Below, piece after piece: positions 1-13,100 of a stretch of 64,000 bases of DNA. Under the pieces are notes generated by a model. The model saw nothing but the letters and a program-made list of their open reading frames with translations, was not told where the DNA came from and did no database searches. The stretch is from Rallus limicola. Taxonomy: Eukaryota > Chordata > Aves > Gruiformes > Rallidae. The stretch is taken from the NCBI GenBank assembly GCA_022605955.1, contig JAKCOZ010000015.1:6825287-6889286 (forward strand). The letters run 5' to 3'. The position numbers were made by a program, and so were the translations under genes. The number at the start of each line of letters is the position of its first letter. Within the stretch, counting starts at the first letter, position 1.

Positions 1-3000
1 CATCTGGATCCAGTAGGATTGTATATGTGCTTAAACGCAGAAAGCCATGTGAAGGCACATTCCTGGATCAGACATGGTCAAAATTAAACAGTGACACCAA
101 AATTTCCTTTTTTCTTTATATAATAAAAATAACCTATTCTGTTTCCTTAATATTTTAAATGAGGTAAAAGTACTGGAGACAAATTCAGTTATAGACATTA
201 TATTCACATCTATGGGAATTATAAACCACTAGTGCCTAGTTTGCATCTGGTCCTGGAAGCTGCCTTAAAATGGTCTGGTACATAGCATTCTCTAAAATCT
301 ATTCCATCCTTACATTCAGCAAAACTGAAAATGCCTGGGAAACCAGAAGATAAACAGTGAAAGGAGTCTCCTTTCTGGGTTATTCCTAGAATGGAATTCA
401 GTAATCTTAAATAAAACCTTCGTTTCAGCTCCTTGGAATTCCCTAGTATTTGAGTTAAATCACTGGTGTCTGACCTATTATTAATGGCTGGGTATGCAAA
501 TCACAAAAACATCACAGAGGACACACTGCTACCTCTACCATATGACAGGTAATCAAGGAAGTCAGTAAGGATGTCACCATTTGGCAAGACAAAGATGACT
601 AGATTTGCTGTGGCAAATGAGCAGAGTGATGACAGAGATGCTCTTCTGCCAGCGCAGACAAATGGATGTTTGGAAATGTAGCCTGGGACTCTCCATGCCG
701 CGACACTCACCACTTCAGCAGAAGGTGAGCACACACTTAAAACTGAGTGCAAACCTTGCTTTCACAGTTGCCATAAGGAGCAAAGCACTGAAAAGCATCT
801 TCAGTAAATGAATACCAAGGCCAGCAGGCTGCCTACATACAGTTTGTTTAAAATTGTGAGCATAAAAAAGAACATGTGCTGAGATCGCATACTTACGTGC
901 ACACGAGCATAACTGTAGTTTTCAACACCCATTAGATACCCAGAAAAAGTAGGTAAATATTAGACATCAATATTTGAAGAGAAATGTAATAAGGAAAACA
1001 ATTGGTTTACAATTAGTCAGTGTATCAAAAAACCTGAGCCGATGGTTTTGGAATGTGCACGTCTGAATGAAATGACGAACCGTGCATAGACAAACTAGAA
1101 GCCAAAATGAAAAAAAACCCACCAAAAACCCACTAAAAATCTTGAAAGCTTTTCCCAAATATTTATTCCCATAAGTTACTAGAATGCAAATAAAAATTTG
1201 AAAAATACTAAGAAACTCAAGGTTGTAAAAAACTAGAGAGGTAATAGCCAATATCTGAAAAGTCTGACAGCCTTAAAGCCTTTTTCTGAGAGTATAAATT
1301 TACCAAAGTAAAAGGTGTTTTCTGAGCAGGTTCAGTGCCTTTTAGACAAAAATCCAGGTGCACAACTTCGCTAAGATGAAAATCTATCTTGTACTTAAAT
1401 CCTTCAATGGAGCATAGCAGTTTTATGCATTTTGCACAGGGCAGCTACCGTTACTGCATTTCGAATTGAAAATTGCTGAAACATGGACATCTAGTGGAGA
1501 CGGCTAATTATTACAGCTTGCTTTCCGACAGAAAAACAAAAAGACGAAGCAGATTTTTACTGATTATCTTGCTGGAGCCCAAAGTTCTGTCACTGCTTTT
1601 CCCTGCCTGGCCCACTGCATGAGGTGAAGGTGACAGAGTCAGGATTCGGCAAAACAGAAGCTGTGCGTCATGTACCAACTTACCTAGGTGATTGATGAAG
1701 CAGAAAAACTAATGACCCATGAAGGAACAAATGTTTCTTCAGCAAAAGGTAAATACGTCTGATATGGGAGCTCAAGGGATGGGCAAAAATCAGAGACTGC
1801 AAGTGCGCTTAACTTCCCCTGAAACTGCAAGCTCAGATCTTTTTAATTGGTTTCCATGAGGACAAAGAAAGCGATGATTTGGGGGTTTCTGAAGGCTTCG
1901 ATGCAGCGAGAGTTAATGTGTAGATTTTCAAATGCATGTAGTTTGTACTACAAATTGAGAGCTAGCTCAAAAAGGGTCAGTGTGCCCTGCAGTATCTGCA
2001 GAGACACTGATGTGATGGGATGTCAGCTGGATCAAGCCATTCTATATGAAGTCCTCATCACAGTGGGATTAATCTCTGAGAACACAAAATCATTTTCCAT
2101 GTCTGAAGTAAATATGCTAACTGCATACTCATTTTTAATGTGCTTTTTTCTCATGCTATTCCTTTATTGCTGTCCACCTCGGGATTTCTGCTATTGTGGG
2201 ATTTCTTACTGGGTTGATGCTTGGCCAATATTTGTCTGACTTCTCTTTTTCTGTCTCCTGTGAAAACCATCTGAAACTAAGCAGAAACTAACCTTGATTT
2301 ATTTCTTTAATAAACAAAATGAAGATACTGCATATTAATAAAAATGAAAACTATTCCCTAGTTGTGTTTTTTTAAAGTTTCCAAAAACAGTCTCGTATCT
2401 CTGTCAAAGTTAATGTAACCAGAATTTCCATGGGAATTTTTGTCAGTCTGGGGAAACTGGAACTGGATAATGTAAATAACTACAGCCCATCCTCCAACTA
2501 CTGATCAAATCACCTTGTGAGAAAGGAATGAGCTTTGCTGAAAAGAAAATGCCATCATATTTCTCTTGCAGAGTACAAGTAGTAGGGCATAAGGAAACTT
2601 CATAGGAACATTCTGTGGAAACCAGAGACAGAAATGAACCTAATGATAAATTGTGACTTGAATTTAATGGGATTCTATGCAAATCCTTTTTCTTTTTTCT
2701 GGTATGCAATCCAAAATGACCTACAGAATACTCACCACAAGAATAGGTCATTCTTTACAATTTTATGACTAACTTCCTTGAGAGTGTTACACAGGCAAAT
2801 AGTTTTACAGGCAGACATTTCTGGGTTTTTTTCATAAGCTTAAGGATGTAAAATATGTATTTAAAGAATACCTGGCCTGTGTATTTTGGCTGAGATAGGA
2901 CTGGGAATTAACATCCCAAGTCCCTATAAAAGTGGCCAAATATCCAGAAAACCACCACCTTGGATAACAAAACTCCTTAGTGCTTTCCTGCTACTGCAAC

Positions 3001-5930
3001 TTAATTTTACTGTAGTAGAATCTCCATAGCATGAAAATCAGTTAATATTAGCTGTTAAATATTAGTTAATATAATATTCAGTGAGCTCTGACTGTTTAGA
3101 ACATTTCATCTAAATTATTCCAGTGGACCTTTGTGGTATGACTATTATTGCAGGACACAATAACCCACAGGAAGACTATGAGTACCTGATTGCAAACACT
3201 TATGCCTAGATTTTAAGGGATATTACCTTGTACGTGCTGTCAGAGTTTAAAAAGCCTGATGGTGAGAGCATGACTTCCTGTTGTAACTGTACTTCAGTTC
3301 TACTCCTCTACCACTGACTCAGAAATAGTGTGACAATTCAGAGCAGAAGCTAGCAACTTCCCCCTGGAAAGACATATTGCTAGTTCAGAGGGACTACTAT
3401 GCGCACACCAGTGTCCCCAAATGGGACAGTGCCACAGGAGAATCTGGGTACAGCAATGTAAACATTAGGACATCAAGAATCAGGGAACATATGACTGAAA
3501 ACTATTCAGCAAAGGCAACTGTGTCACAGTTTAAGGCAATATAAAACCGAAGGGTTACAATCAAGTTCACATCATGATTTGGAAAAGAGGGTTGTATTAG
3601 TCTTTTCAGAAAGCTGACATTGGTTTGGAGCTTAGTTTAACAAAGAGCAACAAAATAACTCAGCTGAGTATCAAGAAATAGTAAGCAGTTTAGTACTCTG
3701 CATTAGAAGCAATGAATCAGTCAGAAACAACATGAAATGGTCTGTTCTCATAACAACATTCCCGAAACGAAAGTCTGCAAAGCAGAAATGGAAATCTGAA
3801 TGATGATTTAACAAAAGCTGCAGGCTTTCAGCCTCTGCAGGGCAGTATAGAGCATTGCGCTTTCTGCCGCACTGCAGAGAGATCAGAAAGCTGCTGGAAA
3901 GATAAACCTGAAAAGTCCCCTGAAAGGTACCTTCAGCACTTTAAGTGCAGCACCTTGTCTCAAGGCAGGGTAAGCTGTATTGGAACTGTTCCTGGAAGGT
4001 GTTTGTCTAACCTGCTCTTAACATTTCCAGTGATGGACATAACACAACCCTCCTAGTAATGACAGTGTTGTCCTTACCTCAAGGTACAGCATTGTTTTGC
4101 AATATTATCTCCTCGCTCCTTCTAGTGTTTTGCAGTGATCATGCAGAACAACATATGTCCCCTTCTTTGCAATGGCCTGTTTTGCCCATTTTATTTCTTC
4201 TAGACTGATTTACTTACTTCAGCCTCTACTCATAGGTTACCCTTGTCACTCTCTTCTTGACTCTTGACAGCAGCATGACATTTTTGACTCATCCCTGCCT
4301 TGTGATTCACTATAATCTTGAGAGTTTGCTTTTTGGAGCTATGGTCTAGTCATTTAGCTGCCACCTTGTCATTTGCTGTCGCATCACACAAAAGGAGATC
4401 CATTTATTTATGAAAGTGTCTGTAATATTGATAATCTTTTTAAAAATGGGCATGAGTCATCATAGAGCAAACTTGTCCTTCTGATAGCAAAGTTTTTGGC
4501 TGAAGTGCAGTCTGGGTTTACAATCTGAAATGGTTGAAGAAATGTGAGTGTGATTCAGTTGATCAACTGAATGGCGTATGTTGTGGTTTCCCTCTCAAGG
4601 CTGTATGAAGATAATGAGTTGCAAAGCAACTGACCTAGAGCTTTTTTATATTTTGTCTGCCTCTGGCCGTAATGTCCGTCTCATAGTAACGTGTCTGCAC
4701 AATGAGAAAATAAAGACGTACTTCACACAGATAAACTCCACTTCCATTTACGTGACAAATCTAGGAGGACTTTTGAAACAGGGTGACACCTCTGATACCG
4801 ATGCCATGCTTTCATGTTGTTACCTAGAACAATTTAACTCCTGGATATTTTAATCATAGAGCTTTAAGAATGAACCAGAAGCTTTCGGAGCACTGCTGGG
4901 TACTTTGGTGACAGGAACACAGCATCACCCTCTGAGGTTTAGCTTTGCCACTTTGTGTTCAAATTGATATTCAACATACATAACACTCATGCTTGTATAT
5001 AAAGCAGAGCTCTGCTGGAATTAACTGTCAATAGTACTGGCTTGGCATTCCCGTTTTGTTCTACATTCCCTAAGAATGATGTATTTTTGCAACTTTTCAT
5101 CAGTGACTTCACTGATCTCTGCTGAAAATCATAATTCTCTGCTGAGAAAGCGAAAACATCTCAATTGTCTCTCTTTGACAGTGGTCCTTCACAATACAAT
5201 CTCAAAATAAGGAAGACAGTAGCATGCATGATGATGAATTTGATGAGCAGGGCTCAAACTAGTAACAATTTCACTGTGAATCATAACAGAAAAGCGATGT
5301 TTGCTCCTCACTAGCTGGTGAAAATGTTTTGCATTTTATTTAGGTGTTTTTTTAATTTTAAATTGCACTACCGTGTCCTCCTGAATTCAGCTCCGGCAAT
5401 AAGCTGAACAATCACAACTACCTCTGTTAGCAGGTTGTGTAAGCAGCTTCACATTACCACACCGCATGACAAGTCCTGACCATGTCAAGGGTTTGTTACA
5501 GAGCCAGAAAACGATTGCTCCAAGCTGAAAATGGTCTCTCTGCCTCACCTCCCACAGTTACAGTATTTCATCCACCCATGTTCTCAAATGCCCCTCGTTA
5601 TGAAGCTTGTTGTTCATTTCAGGATGAGTGTTCCACACAAGGTGTAATTTTTCTGTCACTTTATCACTTTTAAATCGATAGTCGGTTTGCAGGCAGGGGG
5701 CATTACCGCAGCATGACGGCCGGCAGCAACTAGAAAAGCAGCTCTGCGGTGCAGAGGCCCCCTGGGAGCCCAGTCTTCCCCTTTCTCGCACGGAAGCATT
5801 CTCCGCGTCTCTCCCCAGAGGCTACGCTCATCTCCCCACACACTGTCGGGCTGTCTCCACCCGTATCTCGGGGCGAGGCGCCACATCCCACCAGCAAACA
5901 CCCCCAACTCAACCCTAGCCGCCTCACTAG
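1..5930. other. Intergenic DNA upstream of TSEN2, no supported gene
   Basis: This AT-rich stretch has only short open frames, and none resembles a protein I recognise. By conserved synteny it should lie between PPARG and TSEN2, but I found no PPARG coding exon; a distal PPARG 3' UTR at the left edge cannot be excluded. The longest frame (1847-2239, plus strand, 130 codons) is followed by an AATAAA hexamer at 2309-2314, but its composition is unremarkable. I saw no tRNA, CRISPR array or long repeat. GC content rises from about 5690 towards the TSEN2 CpG island. Confidence 0.6.
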
Positions 5931-5934
5931 CCCC

Positions 5935-6560
5935 TCACGGCGGTGAAGAAACGCCGGGGGGAGGGCGGGGCCTCCCGCGCGCCAGCCCCGTGCGCACGCG
6001 CAGTCGCCCACCCGGCCCGCGGGGCGGGATTTTGTGGCGCTCTCTGCTGGCGCGCGGCCTCCTCGTGCGGCGGTGAGGGGTGCGTCAGGCGCGCGGTCGT
6101 GACGGCGATGGGTGAGCGGCTCTGCCCCCCTCCTCCCCCCACCCGTGGCTGGCCGGTAGCCGCGGCGGCCCGCTTCCCCGCGCGACTGCTCCACCCCTCA
6201 CCCCATGCGGGGCCGCGGGCGCCGGGACAGGGGCTTGCGGGTGTGGCCGCCCGGGGCTGCGGCGCCGCTCTGCTGGCCCCGGCCCTAACCCCGGCCTCTG
6301 TTGTCGTCCTCCTTCCGCGGCCGCAGCGTCGCGCAGGGGTCCCGCCGGGCGGAGCTGCACGTTGCGATTTTCCTGGAGGGAACAGGCCCGGCCCTGTGTA
6401 AAGGCGGCACCTGCGCCGGGGCGCCGGCAGGGCTTGTCCCCTCTCTGCCGGTCGGCGGGGCTGTATCGGGTGCACGGAGCCCCCTCCGCGGCGGCTTTGC
6501 CTGGCGGGTAACCTTCCCGGTTACCTGACCTCGGCGGCTCCAGAGCGCCTCGGAAGGAAG
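5935..6560. promoter_or_regulatory. TSEN2: CpG island and promoter of TSEN2
   Basis: The DNA switches abruptly to very GC-rich, CpG-dense sequence with many GC boxes and no TATA element, directly upstream of the first TSEN2 coding exon. This is typical of a housekeeping-gene promoter. The transcription start cannot be read from sequence alone; it probably lies near 5990-6060. Long open frames on both strands here (for example 5927-6475 minus) are by-products of high GC, which makes stop codons rare. Confidence 0.8.
6040..6111 (+). other. TSEN2: Predicted TSEN2 non-coding exon 1
   Basis: A strong 5' splice site, GTGAGC, begins at 6112 inside the CpG island. A good acceptor at 6981-6982 opens the exon carrying the TSEN2 start codon, so a 5' untranslated exon ending at 6111 is expected. 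The 5' edge given is a guess. A second possible donor, GTGAGG, begins near 6073 and would give a shorter exon. If 6111 is the true end, the exon carries an ATG at 6108-6110 (see findings). Confidence 0.5.
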
Positions 6561-7004
6561 CGCTTCCCGATTGCCAAGCTGCTGCTCCTTCTGCCGTGTG
6601 TTCCGTGATTCGTTAAAACAGCTTATATGTAGGCACCTGTGTGCTGTGGCTTGTGCTGCTCCGCTCCTCCCTCTGCTCGACTCTTGAAACGTTTTCAGCA
6701 CTTTATGCAGTTGCCTTTAATCTGAAGTTTAGCTATAAACGCTTGGCTAGGAACTACCCCTACCCTGGTCTTCAGGGGATACTGCAATGCCCAGGAGAGA
6801 AAGATTAACAGAAAACAGTAGCAAATCGCTGGTTACGCCTGTCGGGCATCATAGTTACAGAGTTAAGCTTGGGTTATACTGTAGGATTTATTGCCGATTT
6901 GCTTTTGGGAATGTAGCTGAAGCGTGAAAAAATGGGTGAACTTTAACTACTGATCAGTAAATGTTTTGTTTCCACTATTTAGGAGGGAACATTAATATTA
7001 GGAA

Positions 7005-7178
7005 ATGGCAGAAGCAGTTTTTCATCCCCCAAGAAGGAAAAGAAGAGTTTTTGAGTCGTATGAGTCTCCCTTTCCCGTGGACGTAGGTGGGAAGGATTTC
7101 AGAATATGCCAGGCTGAAATCATTAACAACAATGTTATTGTGAGGAACCCTGAAGACATTGAGCAGCTTTATAACAAG
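7005..7178 (+). CDS. TSEN2: TSEN2 first coding exon, residues 1-58
   Basis: The exon starts at 6983 after the acceptor ATTTAG, with 22 nt of 5' UTR before the ATG. It encodes the conserved N-terminus, ending [18 protein letters not shown]. The donor GTGCTG is imperfect but in phase 0 with the next exon. Confidence 0.95.
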
Positions 7179-10100
7179 GTGCTGTACCCTGTTTGCACAG
7201 TATTTTTAATGTTTCAAACATTGGTAAAGCATAATACTTTTGAAAATCTGCCTGTGTTTATGCATTCCTTCTGCTTTTGCCTCTGGTAGTTCTCCACATC
7301 TCCCTCATCTCCTGAAATCAGTATGAAACATGTATTCTGTATCAAATATGCAAAGTATTTCATTCTTATCCCAGCAAATGTATTTTGGAATGAAGTGACA
7401 TTGTGAACTAAGAAACAGCTGTAAAAACCTCATGCTTTTTATTTCTCCTTTGAATATTTTATGCAACCTTGCAAAAGCATTTTCTTGTTTTTAAAGCTCA
7501 GGAGATTAGAATATTAATGTTTTATAACTGTTTGTAGAATTCTTGTAGCTTCAGCACTATTTCTTCCAGAGTAAAATAAGCTACATTGAGCTTCTTATGT
7601 CTGAGTACAGTTTCCCCACCATTCCTACCCATCTCTTTTTTTCCTGTTATGCGTTGTCATATGCAGGTGTTTTCTTCTGCCTCTGCTTGGAGATGCTGAC
7701 TGATAAATACTTAGAATTGAGGAAAAAGACCCAACACCTTCCACTAGTTAAATCTTTTGACTGCAAGTGTTCAAAACCCTGAACTAGTTTTATTAGGAAA
7801 GAAGTTCATTTTTGTCTGATGACATAATAAGGATTTTTCCTTCTCTTCAAAGGGCTATTTTGGAAAAGGTATCCTTTCAAGAAGTCGACCGGAGTACAGC
7901 ATTTCAGATCCTTCACTGGTTACTAAGTGGCAAGGTAAATTGTGTTGATTTGTACTTCCATAGCTATTCTAATAGTGCTTTTCACATCAGTCATTGAAAT
8001 TACATGTTTATCAGTTACACACAGAAGAATAATCAGGCATCTCACTCCCCCATGTCTTGTTAATGATGATGGCCAGTACCAGATACCTAAGAAAAATAGA
8101 AGAACAGGAAATACATGTCAATAGCTCCTCAGTGCATTCTCCTAGCCTTTACTGGATTGTTGCTTAGGAAGCAAAGGTGTCATTTTGGACTTTTCTTCCT
8201 GTAACTGTTGAGTTTTTCTTGGTTTTAATGTGTAGATTTTAGTGTCCATGAAGCAAGGATATGTGAAATTTTTCATCTGCTTATGGCCAGTTACATCTGA
8301 TCTGGTTGTGGTTCTTTATAGAAAGACTGTCATCCTTTATTCATCCTTTCCATGACAATTAAGTCTCAATGGGCATCACTAGAATTTATCATACCCTTCC
8401 ATGATTGCCTTTTTATGGGCTGGGAAAAAGAAAGGATTTAGTTGCTGCTCTAGTGCAGGCCGTTACCTCTGTAACTTATCTTAGTTCTGCTGCATCTTTG
8501 AATACATGTGGGACCAAAATGGTATAGTATAATGAAAATGGGGCTAATTGCTAGGCTACAGACTACCTCAATGATCAAAATCACATTAGAATATTTTTAT
8601 ATTGATGGAGCAATGTATGATTTTTCTTTATACAGGTGGTAACATAAACATGCCTATAATTACATCCAAAAAGTAAGTTAATTTACATGAATTTATTCTT
8701 GGGATTTTTATGAGACATTATTTTGTATTTTATTTTAATGGTTTTCAGATTGTTGGCTGTCTAAATGCTGATGACTCCCTTCTGTTTCTTCTGTTTAATT
8801 CATAAATCACACTAGAAAAACTAGAAATGGAGTAGGTGACATTATATTCAGCATGTTTTTCATGTAAGCTTGCAGGTGTTAATTGGTGAATAAAATCTGA
8901 GTGCGAGTGCATGCTTAGGTGTGTGGGTAATTAATTCATAATGATATCAAGGATAATAAACTAGTTTCTCAGCTGAGGAGGCGGAAGAGAAGTTTCTGGG
9001 GCAGGCAATTTATAATAACTCTCCCATTTCCATAGTATAATGTGGGCTGAGGCAGCTCTTGAACTTATATAATACATAAAGGGTTTACTTTTTTTATATA
9101 GAATCCTTGAATCTCATGAGTTGGAAGAGACCCATAAGGGTCATCAAGTCTCAACTCCTGGCATAGTCTCCATTAACGTTTCTAGGTAGTACATTTAGCA
9201 AAACAGAATGTTGCATCACATACTTTGTTCCACTTAAATATGTGAACTAACTGTAAGAGTGTGCAAGTTAGTTGTTCTGCTTTAATCCTATGATAACTCT
9301 AAAAAAATGTATTTAAATTTATAAGTTACACTCCTGCAGTCCTCAACTTTAGATGACTCAAACAGCTTGTCTTACAAACTACTACAGTTCCTACATCTAG
9401 CAGAAACACCTGCAGCACTGAATTACATAGTTTTACCTTGAGACTTCAAGGGGACTTAGATTCTGTGTTGACAGATGTCCTGGTTTCAGTCAGGATAGAG
9501 TTAATTTCATTTGTAGCAGCGGATGGAATGCTGTGTTTGGGAGTTAAAATGAAAACAGTGCTGATAACACCCTGATGTTTTTAGTTGCAGTCAGACAGTC
9601 AAGGCCAGGACAGGTGACCCAGATGGGCCAAAGAGAGTATTCCATGCCAATTACGTCCTGCCCAGGATAAAGGGGGGCTGATGGGAGGAAGAAGGGGCGG
9701 TTCCGGGACGCGAGCGGCCGGGACGCGAGGGTCTTGGGGGACGGTCGGGTTCCGGGACGGCTCTGGGTGGTACGGCCTGAGTTGTGTGGTTCGGTGAGAA
9801 ACTGCATTGTGTATCAATATTTTCATATTCTTTTGCTCTATAGTCCTGTTAGCATTGTATATATTTTATTTTTCTGTTATCTTAGTAAACTATCCTTATC
9901 CCAACCCACGGGCCTCTTAGTTTCTTGGTTTTGGAGTTATTTGCCCCTTCCTTTTCCCTTCCCTTGTTTCCCCCTCCCCTTTTTCCCTTTTCTCCTGCTC
10001 TTTTACTTTAAGGAGCAGGCAGCTGCGTGGATCTCGGCCCAAGCCGGGGTGAAACCACGACAACAGATAACATTGGCATTTGATTGTCTCTGTAGTTCTT

Positions 10101-13100
10101 CATCACTTGGTGTGTAATTGCTGTGTGAGGATTTTGTTTTGGGAAATAAAGAATGTTGTATTAGAGTTCAAGTTTGAGAAAGGATAGCAGCAATCAGCCT
10201 TACCTTTCACAGAATTAATATCTCCAACTGTGTATTGATGTTGTCTTCTGAGGAGAAATAATTGAAGGATCACTAAAAACTCTGTTGTAATTGAAAAAAA
10301 AAATATTTGCAGCTTTCAGCTATTAACTCACCAGATTATTGCTATTTCTCAGGGATGTGCAGGTTTTGGTTAAGAGTGAAGGTTGCTTCTGCTTAAGATT
10401 TTTTTGCTGGTGTTTTTGCTATGCCATTGCTGTTCCAAAGACAGAAGGGAGTTTTTAAAGCTGCTGTTCTCAGTAGTTAGCTGTGTGATAGATGAAGTGA
10501 GTGAGAGCTCTATATGCAAAATCTTCTTGTATATTTTAATCATGCAAGCTCTGACACAGAGATGTTTTGACAGGGATTTCGGGCTTAAGGCTTCAGTGGG
10601 AGAAGGAAGCTTTTACCTGGTGAAGTCCTTGCTTCTTGAAACTGTATAGCAGTACTCCTTGCACAACATTCAGTAACGGTGTTTGTTGCCAGGGAAATTT
10701 AAAGGGCAAAACAATGCCAAAAAATGCAGCAGAATCTTGATGTTCAGGAATGTTGTCAGCAGCTTCTTGCAGGCTGGGCTCCCATAACGTCATAGATGTT
10801 GTATTTTGCACAGCAGTCATTGGAGGGGGGGGGGGTGAGCAGGTGGGGTCAGATTTGTTTTGTGAATGGTGCTGAATCTTTTTTTTTTTTTTTGAGATGC
10901 TTTGTTAAATAAAGGATGTCTCCCAGAACCTCTCATTTACTTTACTTGTTTACTAGGTATCAGTATCGTGTCCAGTGGGCTAAAAGTGTTTTGCGAGAGC
11001 AAGGATTTGATGACCGCTCAGTTGCCAGAATTCTTGAAAATTACACTAAACCTCTTGAGCTGCCACTTTTGGAAGAAAACAGAGCTGAAAAGAACAGTAA
11101 TAGCTGCAACAGAACAGGCCCAAGTACAGAAAATACAGACCTTTCCAGTCAGTCTACAGATACTGGAAATGTAGCAGCCCGAAGCCCTGAGAATCAGAAA
11201 GAAGGCCACAAGAAGGCCTGTTTGGAAGGAGATCCAGCAGTTGATCCTGTGGCTGTATGTGGCCCTAAGGAACAGGAAGAAGGTGACTTGAAAGAAGTAG
11301 CTGAAGTGTCTTGCCAGAAGCACGGTTTTCTCGTGCACTGTGGCTGCAAGGAAAGCAGTGAGCAAATATCTTCTGAGACAGTCAAGTCAAGAGAGTGTGC
11401 TCCAGAATATGTATTGGTACAAGAGGAAGAAGGGAGATTATGTCCTGAAGGTGACTCTGCTCATGCAAAAGAAAATGTAAGGATAAAGAGTATCCTTATT
11501 TTCTAGAAAAAATCTATTTTCACTGCTATTTCCAAAACTCTTTTTTTTTTACAGTTTAAAGTTTAATAATACAGTGTGGGTTTTTTTTCTTGTAGGTTGT
11601 CAAGGAAAAACTAGTATGCAGAAGAAATCCATTTAGGATTTTTGAATATTTACAACTCAGCTTGGAAGAGGTATTTTTCAAATGCAGTACAAGTCGGTTT
11701 AGTTTTACTCTAAAAAGTAAACGTTAATCTATGTTACAATGCAGTTGACTACTTGTTTCTGAAGTACAGGCTCCTCCTGTGTCTCCTAAATACTTGGATT
11801 GTCCTAGTCATTAAGAGTACTTTTAATAACCTGCAATAATTACATGGTTAAAAAAAATTCAGGGTCCAATCCCATTTGCTTTGTATGAATAATTTCACTG
11901 ACAGAGAGGCCAGGGATAGGATTTAAGTATAGAAATACCAGGAATATGACATGTATTTAAATCCTGCTTCTATTGTGCTGCTCTAAATCTATTCCTGTGT
12001 GTTGGTTTTAACACAGCACTGCCAGGTGTCTGCAGCAGATGCATACAATTTTTTTTTGTAGTGCTGTGTTGAAATACAAAGGTCATGAAGACAAATCTCA
12101 GGAAACTCTCAGGCAACTTGTTTGTCCTGACAACATTAGGATTCTTGTATAAAATTAATTTGGCCCAGTGTTCTTGCATGGAACAAACTATGGAAAGAGT
12201 CTATCAGTTAAAATTATTCTGTTTCTTTTTTCAGGCTTTTTTCTTGGTGTATGCTCTGGGATGTTTAAGTATTTATTATGGTGAGGTAAGAGATTGGTTT
12301 AATTTTGGATTACTATAGATATGATTAGTTTGGATATGTTCTGGTCTGAAATTTTTACTGACTGTGGCAGTATTTTATAGTTAATTCTGAAGGAAGAAAT
12401 ACCAGAGTCATTAGGAATTTTTTTCTTAGAAGTATGGATATTTTTCTATGAAATACTAGTCTGAAAGTTTTATATTTATCAAGGCAAATGTAGCTAAGCA
12501 GCTTTTCTGTAGACAAAGGTTTTTGTTGTAACTTAATAAATATGGGGAAAGTAAGTATGTGAAGAACAATGTGGTGAACACTTTTCTGAAAAAGGAAAAT
12601 TCCTTACTTTATTGCCTGAAGTTCATGCTCTTCACAGTGGACTTGATATTTGGCTGTTAGGCTCTACTAAACACACTATTCTGTATCTCCTGTAATATTA
12701 TTATAGTCATAGTCACATTAATGCCTTTGGTTGCAATTTTTAGGAGCCCCTGACTATTCTGAAGCTATGGGAAGTTTTCAATGACGTGAAGCCCAACTTT
12801 AAAACTACCTACATGGCGTATCACTACTTCCGCAGTAAGGGCTGGGTGCCCAAAGTTGGACTGAAGTATGGAACTGATCTCTGTGAGTAGCTTCCTTACA
12901 TGAATGATACAAAAATTGTTCCATTTTTTATTCTCATTTAATGGAAGGTGGACTTACTGCTAAGACTGTTTCTCTGTATGTTTTTGGTGAGGGAGGGAGA
13001 GATGTAGGGAGGAGTGGGAAGAGACATTTTTGTTAATGGTATGGGTTTAAATCCTGCAGGAATAATCAGTAATGTCCATAAATCCTTTGCTGAATAGTTC

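Noticed and set aside
5730..6701. Several long open frames on both strands (up to 182 codons) in the TSEN2 CpG island
   Set aside because: They are Arg/Pro/Ala/Gly-rich, overlap one another in all frames and lack any domain. High GC makes stop codons rare.
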